Source: Bog-473 sp963744935
GTDB lineage: Bacteria > Actinomycetota > Acidimicrobiia > Acidimicrobiales > RAAP-2
DNA: 64,000 nt
Assembly: GCA_963744935.1 (NCBI GenBank)
Contig: CAVUVM010000004.1
Location: forward strand, 434,001-498,000
Direction of reading: 5' to 3'
Shown here: positions 35,954 through 44,721 of the stretch, piece after piece
Layout of the letters: each line of letters opens with the position of its first letter
Position numbering within the stretch: the first letter of the stretch is position 1
Translations under genes and position numbers: made by a program
Notes under the pieces: generated by a model
The model's database searches: none
What the model was told of the DNA's origin: nothing
Seen by the model: the letters and a program-made list of their open reading frames with translations, nothing else

Positions 35954-36421
35954 ATGGCCGAAGTCCGACCAGAAGAGGAAATTCTGCTTACCCACTTCAT
36001 CGTTTCGGACGACCTCGAGCGCTCTCGGCGCTTCTACACCGAAGTACTGGGGGGCACCGTGGTCTTCCGAGGAGCGACAGGACCGGTCAATGTCAAACTG
36101 TCCAACAGCTGGATCGTCATCAATGCCGGCGGAGGCCCGACCGACGACAAGCCTGCGGTCACCTTGGAGACGCCACGCGATCCCGACCGGGTCAGTAGCT
36201 TCCTCAACATCCGGGTCAAAGACATCGCGGCCGTGTACGCCGAATGGAGCGCCCGGGGTGCTGAATTCCTGACGCCGCCGAAGCAGCACCAGTACGAGAT
36301 CCGGTGCTACATCCGCGATCCCGACGGTCATCTGATCGAAGTGGGCCAAACCACGGACCCACAAGGGGACTGGTCGCCCGCTCACTGGCCGGCGACTGCT
36401 TCCGGCGGGGAATTTGAGTGA
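35954..36421 (+). CDS. VOC-family (glyoxalase/bleomycin resistance-like) protein
   Basis: Protein of 155 residues with one vicinal-oxygen-chelate repeat pair. The first half starts ILLTHFIVSDDLERSRRFYTEVLGG; the second contains FLNIRVKDIAAVYAEWSARGAEFLTPPK and ends YIRDPDGHLIEVGQTT with the metal-binding glutamate. Such proteins are isomerases, dioxygenases or drug-binding proteins; the function here is open. The ATG has a GGAGGTG ribosome site. The GNAT gene follows 88 bases on. Confidence 0.88.
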   Translation: MAEVRPEEEILLTHFIVSDDLERSRRFYTEVLGGTVVFRGATGPVNVKLSNSWIVINAGGGPTDDKPAVTLETPRDPDRVSSFLNIRVKDIAAVYAEWSARGAEFLTPPKQHQYEIRCYIRDPDGHLIEVGQTTDPQGDWSPAHWPATASGGEFE

Positions 36422-36509
36422 GGGCCGAGATCGGCCAACTGGCGCTCCCGTGGATTGTGGGCTTACGGCCGGGTGTGCGCGCCATCTTTGTCGGCCCACC
36501 CAAGGCGTG

Positions 36510-37151
36510 ATGACCGACGCCGGAAATCGTGCACCGGAGGGAGCACGACCGGCATCCACCCACGTCATCCGAGCAACCGTTCTGGACATTCCGAGGTTGG
36601 CCACCACGCTCGCTCGAGCCTTTGATGACGATCCCGTCACCTTATGGTTGCTCCCGCGCTCGCAACGGCGCCGGCGCATGGTCGCCCTGTTCAATCTCCT
36701 GCTTCGATCACAGATCGGCGTGGGAGAGACCTATTCAACCCCTGACGGGGTGGGTGCGGCCGTCTGGGCGCCGCCCGGCCGCTGGCAATTCGACGTGAGC
36801 CTCATGGTGGGCTCCATCGACGAGTTCAAATCCATCGTCGGCACCCACCTCGAGCGGGCCATCGAGGTGTACGCGACGTTGGAAGGAGCACACCCGAGCG
36901 ATCGGCCTCACTGGTATCTGGCAACGCTCGGCACACACCCAGATTGGCAGGGTGCGGGCATCGGCGCTGCACTGATGGAAACGGTGCTCTCGCGAGCTGA
37001 CGCAGAGTCGTTGCCCGCCTACCTCGAATCATCGAAGGAATCGAACATCGCCTACTACAAACGCCACGGATTCGAGGTCACGGGTGAGGTCGCTCTTCCC
37101 AGCGGAGGACCGACGGTGTGGCCGATGCGGAGAGAGCCACAGAGTCGTTAA
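36510..37151 (+). CDS. GNAT-family N-acetyltransferase
   Basis: Protein of 213 residues. It shows the opening VIRATVLDIPRLATTLARAFDDDPVTLWLLP, typical of a large group of actinobacterial and fungal GNATs, and the acetyl-CoA motif A HWYLATLGTHPDWQGAGIGAALMETVL, followed by motif B PAYLESSKESNIAYYKRHGFEVTGEV. The acceptor is unknown. ATG 36510 is used; an upstream GTG at 36414 would overlap the VOC gene without giving family-like residues. Confidence 0.9.
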   Translation: MTDAGNRAPEGARPASTHVIRATVLDIPRLATTLARAFDDDPVTLWLLPRSQRRRRMVALFNLLLRSQIGVGETYSTPDGVGAAVWAPPGRWQFDVSLMVGSIDEFKSIVGTHLERAIEVYATLEGAHPSDRPHWYLATLGTHPDWQGAGIGAALMETVLSRADAESLPAYLESSKESNIAYYKRHGFEVTGEVALPSGGPTVWPMRREPQSR

Positions 37152-37191
37152 CGAAGAAGCCGGTGCCACCCTCCCGGGAGCGGCGGCAGTC

Positions 37192-37719
37192 TCAACCGGC
37201 GGCAATCCGAGCTCCGAGGGCCGGGACCCAATGATGCGCATAGCGCGTCTGGAGAGCAGGGAGGCGCCAGTCGTCACTCGAGACCGCACCGCGACAGAGG
37301 GCGGAGCCACAACTGCAGGCCATGGAGAACCCAGGGGCTCCCGACTGAGTGCCGTAGTCGATGGTCAGCTCTTCTCCGGCGTCGACGGCCCGCCGCGTGG
37401 CGATCTCAAAGGGACCTTTGTGCCACATATTGGGATCGCAGCTGTGGTTCCCGAAATGAATCACGCTTCTTGATGGCAAGACGAGATGCGTGTCCTCATA
37501 GATGGTGAGCGTGTCGACGTAGGCATGTGAGGGATCAGCATTGGCATGCTCGATCAGCCGCGCCAGTTCATCAGTCGAGACAAGACGACCACTCAGACGC
37601 AGGACGATCTCGCCCGCGGGCAGCTCCTCCCCAGCAAAGAGCCCCCTCCCCTCGATGCCCGAATCCTTGACGACGACGAAGGGGTGGACCCAGAGCGTCT
37701 CCGGCGGACTCTCGGCCAC
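37192..37719 (-). CDS. SET-domain protein (putative lysine methyltransferase)
   Basis: Protein of 175 residues with a complete SET fold: the N-terminal VVKDSGIEGRGLFAGEELPAGEIVLRLSG, the pseudoknot motif VIHFGNHSCDPNMW, ELTIDYGTQSG with the catalytic tyrosine, and a post-SET cluster MACSCGSALCRGAV with three cysteines. SET enzymes transfer methyl groups from SAM to protein lysines and are common in eukaryotes and scattered in bacteria. The start is GTG 37719. The target is unknown. It is convergent with the GNAT gene; upstream 37720-37934 shows no gene. Confidence 0.9.
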   Translation of the reverse strand: MAESPPETLWVHPFVVVKDSGIEGRGLFAGEELPAGEIVLRLSGRLVSTDELARLIEHANADPSHAYVDTLTIYEDTHLVLPSRSVIHFGNHSCDPNMWHKGPFEIATRRAVDAGEELTIDYGTQSGAPGFSMACSCGSALCRGAVSSDDWRLPALQTRYAHHWVPALGARIAAG

Positions 37720-37934
37720 GTGAACAGTGTGCCCGATTGCGGCGGGTCGAACGGCTCAGAAGATTTTCGTCACCTTCGAGACACTCACGACGTCACCAGA
37801 CGCCGATGAGTCCCCGAAAGGTTGAAAGCCACCGCCGGTCGTACACGCCACTGCTCCCCCTCCACCGATCGGGGCCCAGGATCGCAGCTTGCCGTGAACC
37901 CCGCACTATGCGCCTTTACATCGACAGCTCAGGA

Positions 37935-38360
37935 TCAATCGGGAGCGGCGCCAATTCGCAAGGGGACGTCGCCAAAGGGGTCGAGGTGGTACGCCAGGGA
38001 GACCCGATGGTAGCCGTCCGCGATGTCACCACCATGCTCCGTGGAGACCACGAGCACGGGACTCAGCCGTTTGCCGGAGACGGCGTTGAGAAGGTCACGG
38101 CGCACACCGGAGTCGTCCAGAGGCAGCGCGACAAGGCTGCAGGCGCGCAAAATGTCGTTCGCCCGACGACTCGTGACCTCAGCCTTGCGAAGGCGTCCAA
38201 CGGCAGCCGCCGCCTGTTTCTCATCGAGTTTCAATGACAGATACGCCGTTGCGGCGGCGAAGTCGTGGTCGGCCACGTCATCGAGCCAACGCAAGCCGAG
38301 TGATTTGCCGCCCGGGGGACTCGTGCCTCCCTTCGCATGCTTTGCATCGTCCTTTGCCAT
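37935..38360 (-). CDS. Conserved hypothetical protein, ParB/Srx-like nucleus
   Basis: Protein of 141 residues with a Lys/Gly-rich opening, the helix DFAAATAYLSLKLDEKQAAAAVGRLRKA, and the C-terminal segment LSPVLVVSTEHGGDIADGYHRVSLAYHLDP. The last segment resembles the GxHR (D-G-x-H-R) box of ParB/sulfiredoxin-type nucleotide-binding folds, here DGYHR. The basic N-terminus and lack of other domains leave the function open. ATG 38360 has an AGGAGAAGGAG ribosome site, so it is certainly translated. It is divergent from the aquaporin gene by 444 bases. Confidence 0.65.
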   Translation of the reverse strand: MAKDDAKHAKGGTSPPGGKSLGLRWLDDVADHDFAAATAYLSLKLDEKQAAAAVGRLRKAEVTSRRANDILRACSLVALPLDDSGVRRDLLNAVSGKRLSPVLVVSTEHGGDIADGYHRVSLAYHLDPFGDVPLRIGAAPD

Positions 38361-38804
38361 CTGCCTTCTCCTTCTCCTGTTCCTCGGTTGGATTCGGCCT
38401 ACGTGGCGCAGGCCTCGACTCCGTTGCGTTTCCTATCTTCGCCTACGCTCGAAGGTTTGTCGCTGTCGAAATGTCGCATTCCGGCGACGAGGCCAACAAG
38501 CGAACCGACGTTCAAGCGCAGGACGTGTGCCAACCGCCCCGCCCCGGGGCGGACCTATCGGGGCAGCCGCCACGAACGGGACAGACGGTTTTCATGACGT
38601 TTGGAAGACCAGTTGCTATTGCGGGCAGCGAGGGCCAGACTCGCGGACACATCGCAGGTTGATCGCGGTGCGCTCAAGCGGGTTCGTGCGCGGGGGTTCG
38701 AGACAGCGCCTACCCTCCGCCCCCCCGCCATGAAGAACCGGGTCCTCGACTTGAAAGGCCCCGTAAGGACGCGACCATTTCTTTCGTCTGACGGGAAGGT
38801 GACG
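38361..38804. other. 444-base gap without convincing gene
   Basis: Between divergent genes. Frames on the plus strand from 38601 join the aquaporin frame but have no ribosome site and no family similarity. A stretch near 38694-38731 contains GGGGGTTCGAGAC and CCCCCCGCCA, which recall the 3' part of a tRNA, but no matching T stem or acceptor stem can be paired. The A+T-rich part 38440-38520 may hold promoters. Nothing more is seen. Confidence 0.5.
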
Positions 38805-39623
38805 ATGACCACCAAACAGGAACTACCCACGCTTGGCCCGATCGCCCGCTACGAGCAGGGCATCGTCGATCGGATCAGCGACTTCAACGATCCCCGCCAG
38901 GAGTGGCGGCGGCTCTTCTCAGAACTGCTCGGAACATTCCTTCTCGTCTTGGCAGCAGCCGGTGCGGGCATGATGGGACACGCCTTCCCCGACACGATCA
39001 GCCGCAGCGCAGCGGTGATCGCCCCCGCCCTGACGGTGATGGCGATCATCTTGTTCATGGGCAAGGTGTCCGGTGCCCACCTCAATCCGGCGGTCAGCAT
39101 CGCCTTCGCCCTGCGCCGTGACTTCCAGTGGCAAAGGGTGCCCGGTTACATCGTCGTGCAACTCATTGGCGCCTCCCTGGCCGCGCTGTTCCTCCACAAC
39201 GTGATCAAGGTCTCGGCCATGTACGGCTCCAACTATCCTGCGCACGGTTACTCGAACATGGCCGCGTTCTGGATGGAGCTGATCTTGACCATGGGACTGG
39301 TCAGCGTGATCCTGGGCACGGCCTCGGGCGCACAGAACGTCGGCGTCATCGGTGCCTTCGGGGTCGGCGGTTACATCGCCTTGGCGGGATTGTGGGGAAG
39401 CCCGATCTCGGGAGCTTCGATGAACCCGGCTCGCACGTTCGGGCCTGACCTCGTCTCGACGACCTTCACCGGATATTGGGTCTATATCGCAGGCCCACTC
39501 GCCGGGGCGGCGCTGGCCGTGATCATCGCCTTCGTGCTACGTGGTCCCGGTGGCGGCAGGTCCGGGTCTGGAGCGGCCCAGGGAGACATCTTCACCGAGG
39601 CCTATGAGGCAGGGAAGTCATAG
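38805..39623 (+). CDS. Aquaporin / MIP-family channel
   Basis: Membrane channel of 272 residues with six helices. The two NPA half-helices are present: SGAHLNPAVSIAFALRR in loop B and SGASMNPARTFGPDLVS in loop E. Helix 1 is ELLGTFLLVLAAAGAGMMG. The residue after the second NPA is Arg, as required. It passes water or small solutes such as glycerol; the selectivity filter would need alignment. An N-terminal cytoplasmic stretch of about 40 residues is longer than usual. The ATG has GGAAGG upstream. Confidence 0.93.
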   Translation: MTTKQELPTLGPIARYEQGIVDRISDFNDPRQEWRRLFSELLGTFLLVLAAAGAGMMGHAFPDTISRSAAVIAPALTVMAIILFMGKVSGAHLNPAVSIAFALRRDFQWQRVPGYIVVQLIGASLAALFLHNVIKVSAMYGSNYPAHGYSNMAAFWMELILTMGLVSVILGTASGAQNVGVIGAFGVGGYIALAGLWGSPISGASMNPARTFGPDLVSTTFTGYWVYIAGPLAGAALAVIIAFVLRGPGGGRSGSGAAQGDIFTEAYEAGKS

Positions 39624-39639
39624 CGGACCAGACGGCGCG

Positions 39640-39780
39640 CTACGTACTGGCGGAGGCGCCATCGCGCTTCGCCTTGCGACGGGGCTTGAGGGCGAACCAC
39701 CAGATGCTGGCAATCGTCCCCAGCGTGACGGCAGCTGCCGCCACGGGCTTCACGACCTTTCGGGCACCGTTGTCGGCCAT
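39640..39780 (-). CDS. Small membrane protein, 46 residues
   Basis: ATG 39780 opens MADNGARKVVKPVAAAAVT, continues with the hydrophobic LGTIASIWWFALKP and ends in a basic tail RRKAKRDGASAST. One membrane helix of about 20 residues is flanked by lysines on both sides. It begins nine bases after the stop of the amidotransferase gene and is very likely in the same operon. AAGG lies upstream of the ATG. It is short enough to be skipped by gene finders. Function unknown. Confidence 0.65.
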   Translation of the reverse strand: MADNGARKVVKPVAAAAVTLGTIASIWWFALKPRRKAKRDGASAST

Positions 39781-39789
39781 GAGCAGACC

Positions 39790-40614
39790 TTACCCCGGCG
39801 AGTCCGGAAACCGGCTGGTCCGGCACACTGAGCGCTCGCGGCGGTAGGAGGCGGCCGCCTCCACCAGCGCGTCGAAGGGGCGCCGGTCCATGCCCTCCTC
39901 GGGGTGCCACTGCACCGCCAGCACGAAACGGGCCGACGGCAGTTCCACTGCCTCGACGACGCCATCTGCAGCGTGCGCCGTGGCCACCAGGCCGCGCCCG
40001 AGCTGCTTGATGGACTGGTGGTGCGAGCAGCGCACCGTCGTGGCGGGGCCGAACACGTCCGCCGTCACGGTGCCGGGCATCGTCGCCACGTCGACATCGC
40101 CAAAGACCATCGGCGCACTGCGGTGGTAGAGGTTGCCGACCACATCGGGCAGGTGCTGGTACAGCGTGCCGCCGAGCTCGATGTTGAGGACCTGGCAGCC
40201 GCGGCAGATGGCCAGCACCGGCATGTCGACCCGCAGCGCGGCAGCGAGCAGGGCGCGCTCGCCGGCGTCGCGGTTGGCATCGACGCCCGACACCTCGGGG
40301 CCGGGCTCCTCGCCGTAAGAGCCCGGGTCGACGTCTCCCCCTCCGGTCAGAACCAGCGCGTCGAGCACCGCGACGACCTCGTCGACTCCCGCCCCGGGAC
40401 CGCCCGGTGCGCGGGAAGGCGGGGGTACCAACAGGGGCCGGCCGCCCGCGGCGGCCACCAGCTCGAAGTAGGACTCGGGCAGCACGGCGGCGCGGCGTTC
40501 CCAGGACCCCCACGCGGCGTCGGCCACGTAGGTGGTGACGCCGACAAGAGGGATCACGACCGGCCTGCCATCCCGCGGCGCGCACGACGGTTCCTCACCC
40601 TGACCAGCGTACAT
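39790..40614 (-). CDS. Class I glutamine amidotransferase-like hydrolase, PuuD-like (peptidase C26)
   Basis: Protein of 274 residues of the gamma-glutamyl-GABA hydrolase group. PLVGVTTYVADAAWGSWERRAAVLP is the usual beginning, DALVLTGGGDVDPGSYG the first glycine-rich strand, LAICRGCQVLNIELGGTLYQHLPD the nucleophile elbow with the catalytic Cys, and FVLAVQWHPEEGMD carries the catalytic His and Glu. It should cleave gamma-glutamyl amides. It is divergent from a glutamine-synthetase-like gene, which would make such amides. ATG 40614 is used; a GTG near 40558 would start right at the first strand. Confidence 0.9.
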   Translation of the reverse strand: MYAGQGEEPSCAPRDGRPVVIPLVGVTTYVADAAWGSWERRAAVLPESYFELVAAAGGRPLLVPPPSRAPGGPGAGVDEVVAVLDALVLTGGGDVDPGSYGEEPGPEVSGVDANRDAGERALLAAALRVDMPVLAICRGCQVLNIELGGTLYQHLPDVVGNLYHRSAPMVFGDVDVATMPGTVTADVFGPATTVRCSHHQSIKQLGRGLVATAHAADGVVEAVELPSARFVLAVQWHPEEGMDRRPFDALVEAAASYRRERSVCRTSRFPDSPG

Positions 40615-40654
40615 ACGGGCTGGACGGTTGCCCGCGGCCCGGTCAACATTGCAC

Positions 40655-42013
40655 ATGGCAGGTCGCGAGCTGATCGACGCCGGGATCGCCGACGGGTCCA
40701 TCGACACCGTGGTGGTCGCCTTCCCGGACATGTACGGACGCCCCGTGGGCAAGCGGGTCACCGCGGACTTCTTCGCCTCCCACGTGGCGCAGCACGGGAT
40801 CGAGTGTTGCGACTACGTGCTGGCGGTCGACGTCGACATGACCCCGCTCCCCGGCTTCCGATTCACCAGTTGGGACACCGGATACGGCGATTTCGTCTGC
40901 CGGCCCGACTACGCGACGACGCGGCGGATCCCGTGGCTCGAGGGCACCGCCATGGTGGTGTGCGACCTGACCGACGAGGAGGGCGCACCGGTCGAGGTGT
41001 CGCCCCGGCGGATCCTGCGGCGCCAGCTGGAGCGGGCGGCCGAGCGCGGCCTGCGCGTGTGCAGCGCCACCGAGCTCGAGTTCTTCCTCTTCCACGACAC
41101 CTACGAGGAGGCTGCCGCCAAGGGCTGGAAAGATCTGACGCCGCACAGCTCGACCATTGAGGACTACCAGCTACTGCAGACGGCCCGCCAGGAGTACGTG
41201 CTACGCCGAATCCGCAACGAGATGCGCGACGCCCAGATCCCCGTCGAGTGCTCCAAGGGCGAGGCGGGACGGGGACAGCACGAGGTCAACGTCACCTACG
41301 ACGAGGCACTCGTGACCGCCGACCGCCATCTCGTCTTCAAGAACGGGATCAAGGAGATCACCGCGCAAGAGGGTTGTGCCGCCACGTTCATGGCCAAGTG
41401 GACCACCGACGACGTCGGCTCGTCGTGTCACGTGCACACCAGCCTGTGGGACACCGAGAGTGGCGAGGCGGTGATGGCCGACGCCTCCCATCCGAGCGGA
41501 CTGTCGACAATCGGCCGCCACTTCCTCGGCGGGCAGCTGCACGCCGCGCGCGAGCTGGCCTGGCTGGCGGCGCCGACCCTGAACTCGTACCGGCGCTACG
41601 TGCCGGGCAGCTGGGCCCCGACGGCCGTGGTGTGGGGCGAGGACAACCGCACCTGCGGCTTCCGCGTCGTCGGGCACGGCGCCGCCCGACGGGTGGAGAG
41701 TCGCATCCCCGGGGCCGACGTGAACCCCTATCTCGTGCTGGCCGCCTCTGTGGCCGCCGGCCTCTACGGGATCGACCACGAGATCGAGCCGGGCGACCCC
41801 TACCCCGTCAACGCCTACGAGGCCACCGACGTCCCACGGATCCCCTTCTCCCTCGTCGAGGCCATTGAGGAACTGCGCACGTCGGCCGTTGCGCTGGAGG
41901 CCTTCGGTGCCGACGTGCACTCTCACCTCCTCAACACCGCCGAGCAGGAGTGGGCGGCGGCCAACCGGCACGTGACCGATTGGGAGCTCGCCCGCAACTT
42001 CGAGCGCATCTAG
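40655..42013 (+). CDS. Glutamine synthetase-like ligase (gamma-glutamyl-amine synthetase type)
   Basis: Glutamine-synthetase fold enzyme of 452 residues. It lacks the classical N-terminal beta-Grasp sequence of GlnA and starts IDTVVVAFPDMYGRPVGKRV, a mark of the GlnA3/PuuA-like class. The catalytic sheet has CSATELEFFLF, GEAGRGQHEVNV, FMAKWTTDDVGSSCHVHTSLW and a C-terminal NRTCGFRVV...RVESRIPGADVNPYL, so all active-site strands are there. Members join glutamate to polyamines or other amines. The divergent PuuD-like amidotransferase, only 40 bases away, supports a gamma-glutamylation pathway. Actual acceptor not known. Confidence 0.9.
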   Translation: MAGRELIDAGIADGSIDTVVVAFPDMYGRPVGKRVTADFFASHVAQHGIECCDYVLAVDVDMTPLPGFRFTSWDTGYGDFVCRPDYATTRRIPWLEGTAMVVCDLTDEEGAPVEVSPRRILRRQLERAAERGLRVCSATELEFFLFHDTYEEAAAKGWKDLTPHSSTIEDYQLLQTARQEYVLRRIRNEMRDAQIPVECSKGEAGRGQHEVNVTYDEALVTADRHLVFKNGIKEITAQEGCAATFMAKWTTDDVGSSCHVHTSLWDTESGEAVMADASHPSGLSTIGRHFLGGQLHAARELAWLAAPTLNSYRRYVPGSWAPTAVVWGEDNRTCGFRVVGHGAARRVESRIPGADVNPYLVLAASVAAGLYGIDHEIEPGDPYPVNAYEATDVPRIPFSLVEAIEELRTSAVALEAFGADVHSHLLNTAEQEWAAANRHVTDWELARNFERI

Positions 42014-42066
42014 AGGCCTCCCGGGTGCCGGGGGCGGCGCCGTCCCGCCGGTAAGGTCGGCCGGTC

Positions 42067-42921
42067 ATGTTGCGCTCGCAGTTGTGTTCGGCCGAGTCGG
42101 TCCGCTCCCCGGCCCTGCGCACGTGGGCCGACCGCCTGCGTCCGATATGGGTGAGCGGCGACGAGGACACCCGCGAGGTGATGCTCCACCGCAAGATGTG
42201 GGAGTGGCTCTTCATCGCCGAGGCGCTGCGCGAGCGCGGGATGCTCGAGCCAGGGCGCCGCGGTCTGGGGTTCGGCGTGGGGCAGGAACCGCTGGCCGCG
42301 CTGTTCGCCGCTGAGGGTTGCGACATCACTGCGACCGACCAGCCACACGAGGCGGCGCGCGCCTCTGGTTGGAGCGAGTCCGCGACGGAATGGGCGGCGG
42401 GCGTGGAGCACCTGAACCACTTCGGGCTCTGTGCAGGCGACACGTTCACCCAGCGGGCGCACTTCCGTGCCGTGGACATGAACGCGATCCCGTCCGACCT
42501 GCGCGACTTCGACTTCACGTGGTCGTCGTGCGCGTTCGAGCACCTCGGCACGCTGAGCGCGGGTGCGGACTTCGTCGTGGCACAGATGGACTGCCTCAAG
42601 CCCGGAGGTGTCGCGGTGCACACCACCGAATTCCTCGTCTCGTCCAACGTGGACACGGTCGAGGCCGGCGGCACGGTCTTCTACCGGCGCCGAGATGTCG
42701 AGGACCTGGTGTCCCGCCTGCGCCGGCTCGGCCACGACATCGACGTTGACTTCACGGAGGGCACCACGCCCGACGACCTCCACGTCGACGTCCCGCCCTA
42801 CAGCGACGTCCACTTGCGCACCGAGCTCAGCGGGTACGTGACGACGTCACTCGCGCTTGTCGTCGCCAAGGAGACGCAGCGCCGCGGCCGGGCCGTGCGC
42901 GCGCGTGTCCGGCGGCGTTAA
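42067..42921 (+). CDS. SAM-dependent methyltransferase-like protein
   Basis: Protein of 284 residues. A variant motif I is RGLGFGVGQEPLAALFAAEGCDITATDQP, where the usual GxGxG reads GFGVGQE; motif post-I is FTWSSCAFEHLGTLSAGADFV and the strand after it is LKPGGVAVHTTEF. The N-terminal helices (LHRKMWEWLFIAEALRERG) precede the Rossmann fold. It resembles methyltransferases found in glycan or natural-product gene sets. The end overlaps the FGGY kinase gene on the opposite strand by four bases. Substrate unknown. Confidence 0.8.
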   Translation: MLRSQLCSAESVRSPALRTWADRLRPIWVSGDEDTREVMLHRKMWEWLFIAEALRERGMLEPGRRGLGFGVGQEPLAALFAAEGCDITATDQPHEAARASGWSESATEWAAGVEHLNHFGLCAGDTFTQRAHFRAVDMNAIPSDLRDFDFTWSSCAFEHLGTLSAGADFVVAQMDCLKPGGVAVHTTEFLVSSNVDTVEAGGTVFYRRRDVEDLVSRLRRLGHDIDVDFTEGTTPDDLHVDVPPYSDVHLRTELSGYVTTSLALVVAKETQRRGRAVRARVRRR

Positions 42922-44630
42922 GGGCCAGTCGCCTCCACGGGTCCCTCGAGCAGCCGGCGGCCGTTCAGCCGCTTGTGGATCCCCTTGGTCTTCTCGTAGA
43001 GATGGACGAACTCCTTCAAGCGTTCCTCGTAGACGGCGGTCGCGGACGGGTCGGGCTCGTAGATGGCTTTGACGGCGACGGTACCAGGGATGTCGTCGAG
43101 GGACATGTGCCCGAGCGCGACGTGGGTGAGCAGGCCGGCGCCCCGCACGTTGGCGAGCACCGGATCCACCATTTGGCGGATGACCCGCCCGGTGGCATCG
43201 GCGTGGATCTGCGACCACAGGTCCGAGTTGGCGCCGCCTCCGACGAAGGCGAGCGAGTCCATGCGACGCTTGCAGAACTTGTCCACCGCCCCGAGGAGCC
43301 AGGCCGAGTTGAGCGCGACGCCCTCGAAGACGGCCCGGACCATGTCGGAGCGCGTCGACGACAAGGAGATGTTGTGAAACCCGCCCCGGATGGTGTGGTC
43401 GTCCACCGGCGAGCGCTCGCCGTTGAGCCACGGGGTGAACATGACGCCATGAGCGCCGGCCGGGACCGACGCGGCCATCTCGTTGACCAGCCCGAAGAAG
43501 CCGTCGGGCACTCCCCCAGGACCGCTGGCCCCGCCGTGGCCTGCGCCCGAGAGGGCGTCGCCGGGGAACAGCAGGTTGTCGCGCAGCCAAGTCAGGCACG
43601 CACCGCCCGTCTCGTGCTCGTCCGCCAACAGGTACTTGGTGGGGAGGCCTGAGGGTATGGACGCGATGTTGGTCAGCGCGTCGGTCTTCTTGAAGGGGAC
43701 GTGGCAGCTGATCCAGCTCGAGGTGCCGATGTAGAGGTGGGCAGAGAAGTCCGCCACGGCGCCCGAACCGACGGCCGCAGAATGAAGATCCCCGGTGCCG
43801 GCCACGACCGGAGTCCCCGCCAGCAAGCCGAGCTCCTCGGCCGCAGCGGCCGTCAGCCCGCCGAGCACGCTGCCCGTGGGCACGAGGTCGGGCAACGTCG
43901 TGCGCTCGAGCCCTGCCAGCTCGAGGAGGGCGTCGTCGTAGGCGATCGCCGCCCGGTCGCGATTGTCCGTCACCCAGTGCAGCGTGATGGAGTCGTGCGA
44001 GGCGCGGGCGAGGCCGGTCAGTCGAAGGTTCAGGTAGTCGACCGGCTCGAGGAACACCGCGGTGGATGCGTACACGTCGGGGCGTCGCGTGCGCAGGAAA
44101 TGGATGTGGCCCACCGGGTCCTTGCCCGACAGGCTCGGGATGCCCCCGGTCTTGCGGACCCAGCGTGCCGCCTTGGACGGCGAGTACCCCTGGACGTTGA
44201 GGGCACCGCGCACCGTCTTCCGCACGGCCTGCGCGCCGCGCGAGTCCATCCAGATGATGGCCTGCCCGATGGCGTCACCCCCGCCGTCGACGGCCACGGT
44301 GCCGGACCACTGCGACGTGCACCCCACACCGACCACCCGGTCGGGGGCGACGCCGCTGTCGGTCAGGGCCCGCCGGGCCGAGGACACGATCGCCTCCCAC
44401 CAGGCCTGCGGTGACTGCTCGGCGCCGCCGTCGTCCGTGAGCGTCACTCCCACCGGTGCGAACGCGTGCGCGCCAATCCGTCCCGATGCGGACAGCAAGA
44501 CCACTTTGGGCCCGCCCGTACCGAGGTCGACGGCCAGGACGAAGGTGTCGTCCGGATTCGTCCGCTCGATATGGCGCAGCGGGGTGGCCGACGCGCCACG
44601 CACGCCTGCCGACGCCTCTGATGTGGGCAT
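42918..44630 (-). CDS. FGGY-family carbohydrate kinase (xylulokinase-like)
   Basis: Sugar kinase of 570 residues. The first phosphate loop is FVLAVDLGTGGPKVVLLSASG, the FGGY-type N-domain includes GCTSQWSGTVAVD and IIWMDSRGAQAVRKTVRG, the middle VVAGTGDLHSAAVGSGA, and the C-terminal adenosine motif is SLAFVGGGANSDLWSQIHADATG. The group phosphorylates pentoses, glycerol or related polyols. Length is somewhat over the typical 500, with extra N-terminal residues before the first strand. ATG 44630 is used. No transporter or isomerase is adjacent, so the sugar cannot be inferred. Confidence 0.9.
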   Translation of the reverse strand: MPTSEASAGVRGASATPLRHIERTNPDDTFVLAVDLGTGGPKVVLLSASGRIGAHAFAPVGVTLTDDGGAEQSPQAWWEAIVSSARRALTDSGVAPDRVVGVGCTSQWSGTVAVDGGGDAIGQAIIWMDSRGAQAVRKTVRGALNVQGYSPSKAARWVRKTGGIPSLSGKDPVGHIHFLRTRRPDVYASTAVFLEPVDYLNLRLTGLARASHDSITLHWVTDNRDRAAIAYDDALLELAGLERTTLPDLVPTGSVLGGLTAAAAEELGLLAGTPVVAGTGDLHSAAVGSGAVADFSAHLYIGTSSWISCHVPFKKTDALTNIASIPSGLPTKYLLADEHETGGACLTWLRDNLLFPGDALSGAGHGGASGPGGVPDGFFGLVNEMAASVPAGAHGVMFTPWLNGERSPVDDHTIRGGFHNISLSSTRSDMVRAVFEGVALNSAWLLGAVDKFCKRRMDSLAFVGGGANSDLWSQIHADATGRVIRQMVDPVLANVRGAGLLTHVALGHMSLDDIPGTVAVKAIYEPDPSATAVYEERLKEFVHLYEKTKGIHKRLNGRRLLEGPVEATGP

Positions 44631-44721
44631 GGCGGGGAAGCGTACGGCCTCCCCGCCAGCACCGTTATTGGTCAGGGCCGCGAACGGCTCGGCACGAGCC
44701 CGCTCCGCCGCCCCACGAGGG

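Noticed and set aside
38690..38735. Possible tRNA 3' end (GGTTCGA with CCGCCA)
   Set aside because: No T stem or acceptor stem can be paired and no anticodon arm is found upstream.
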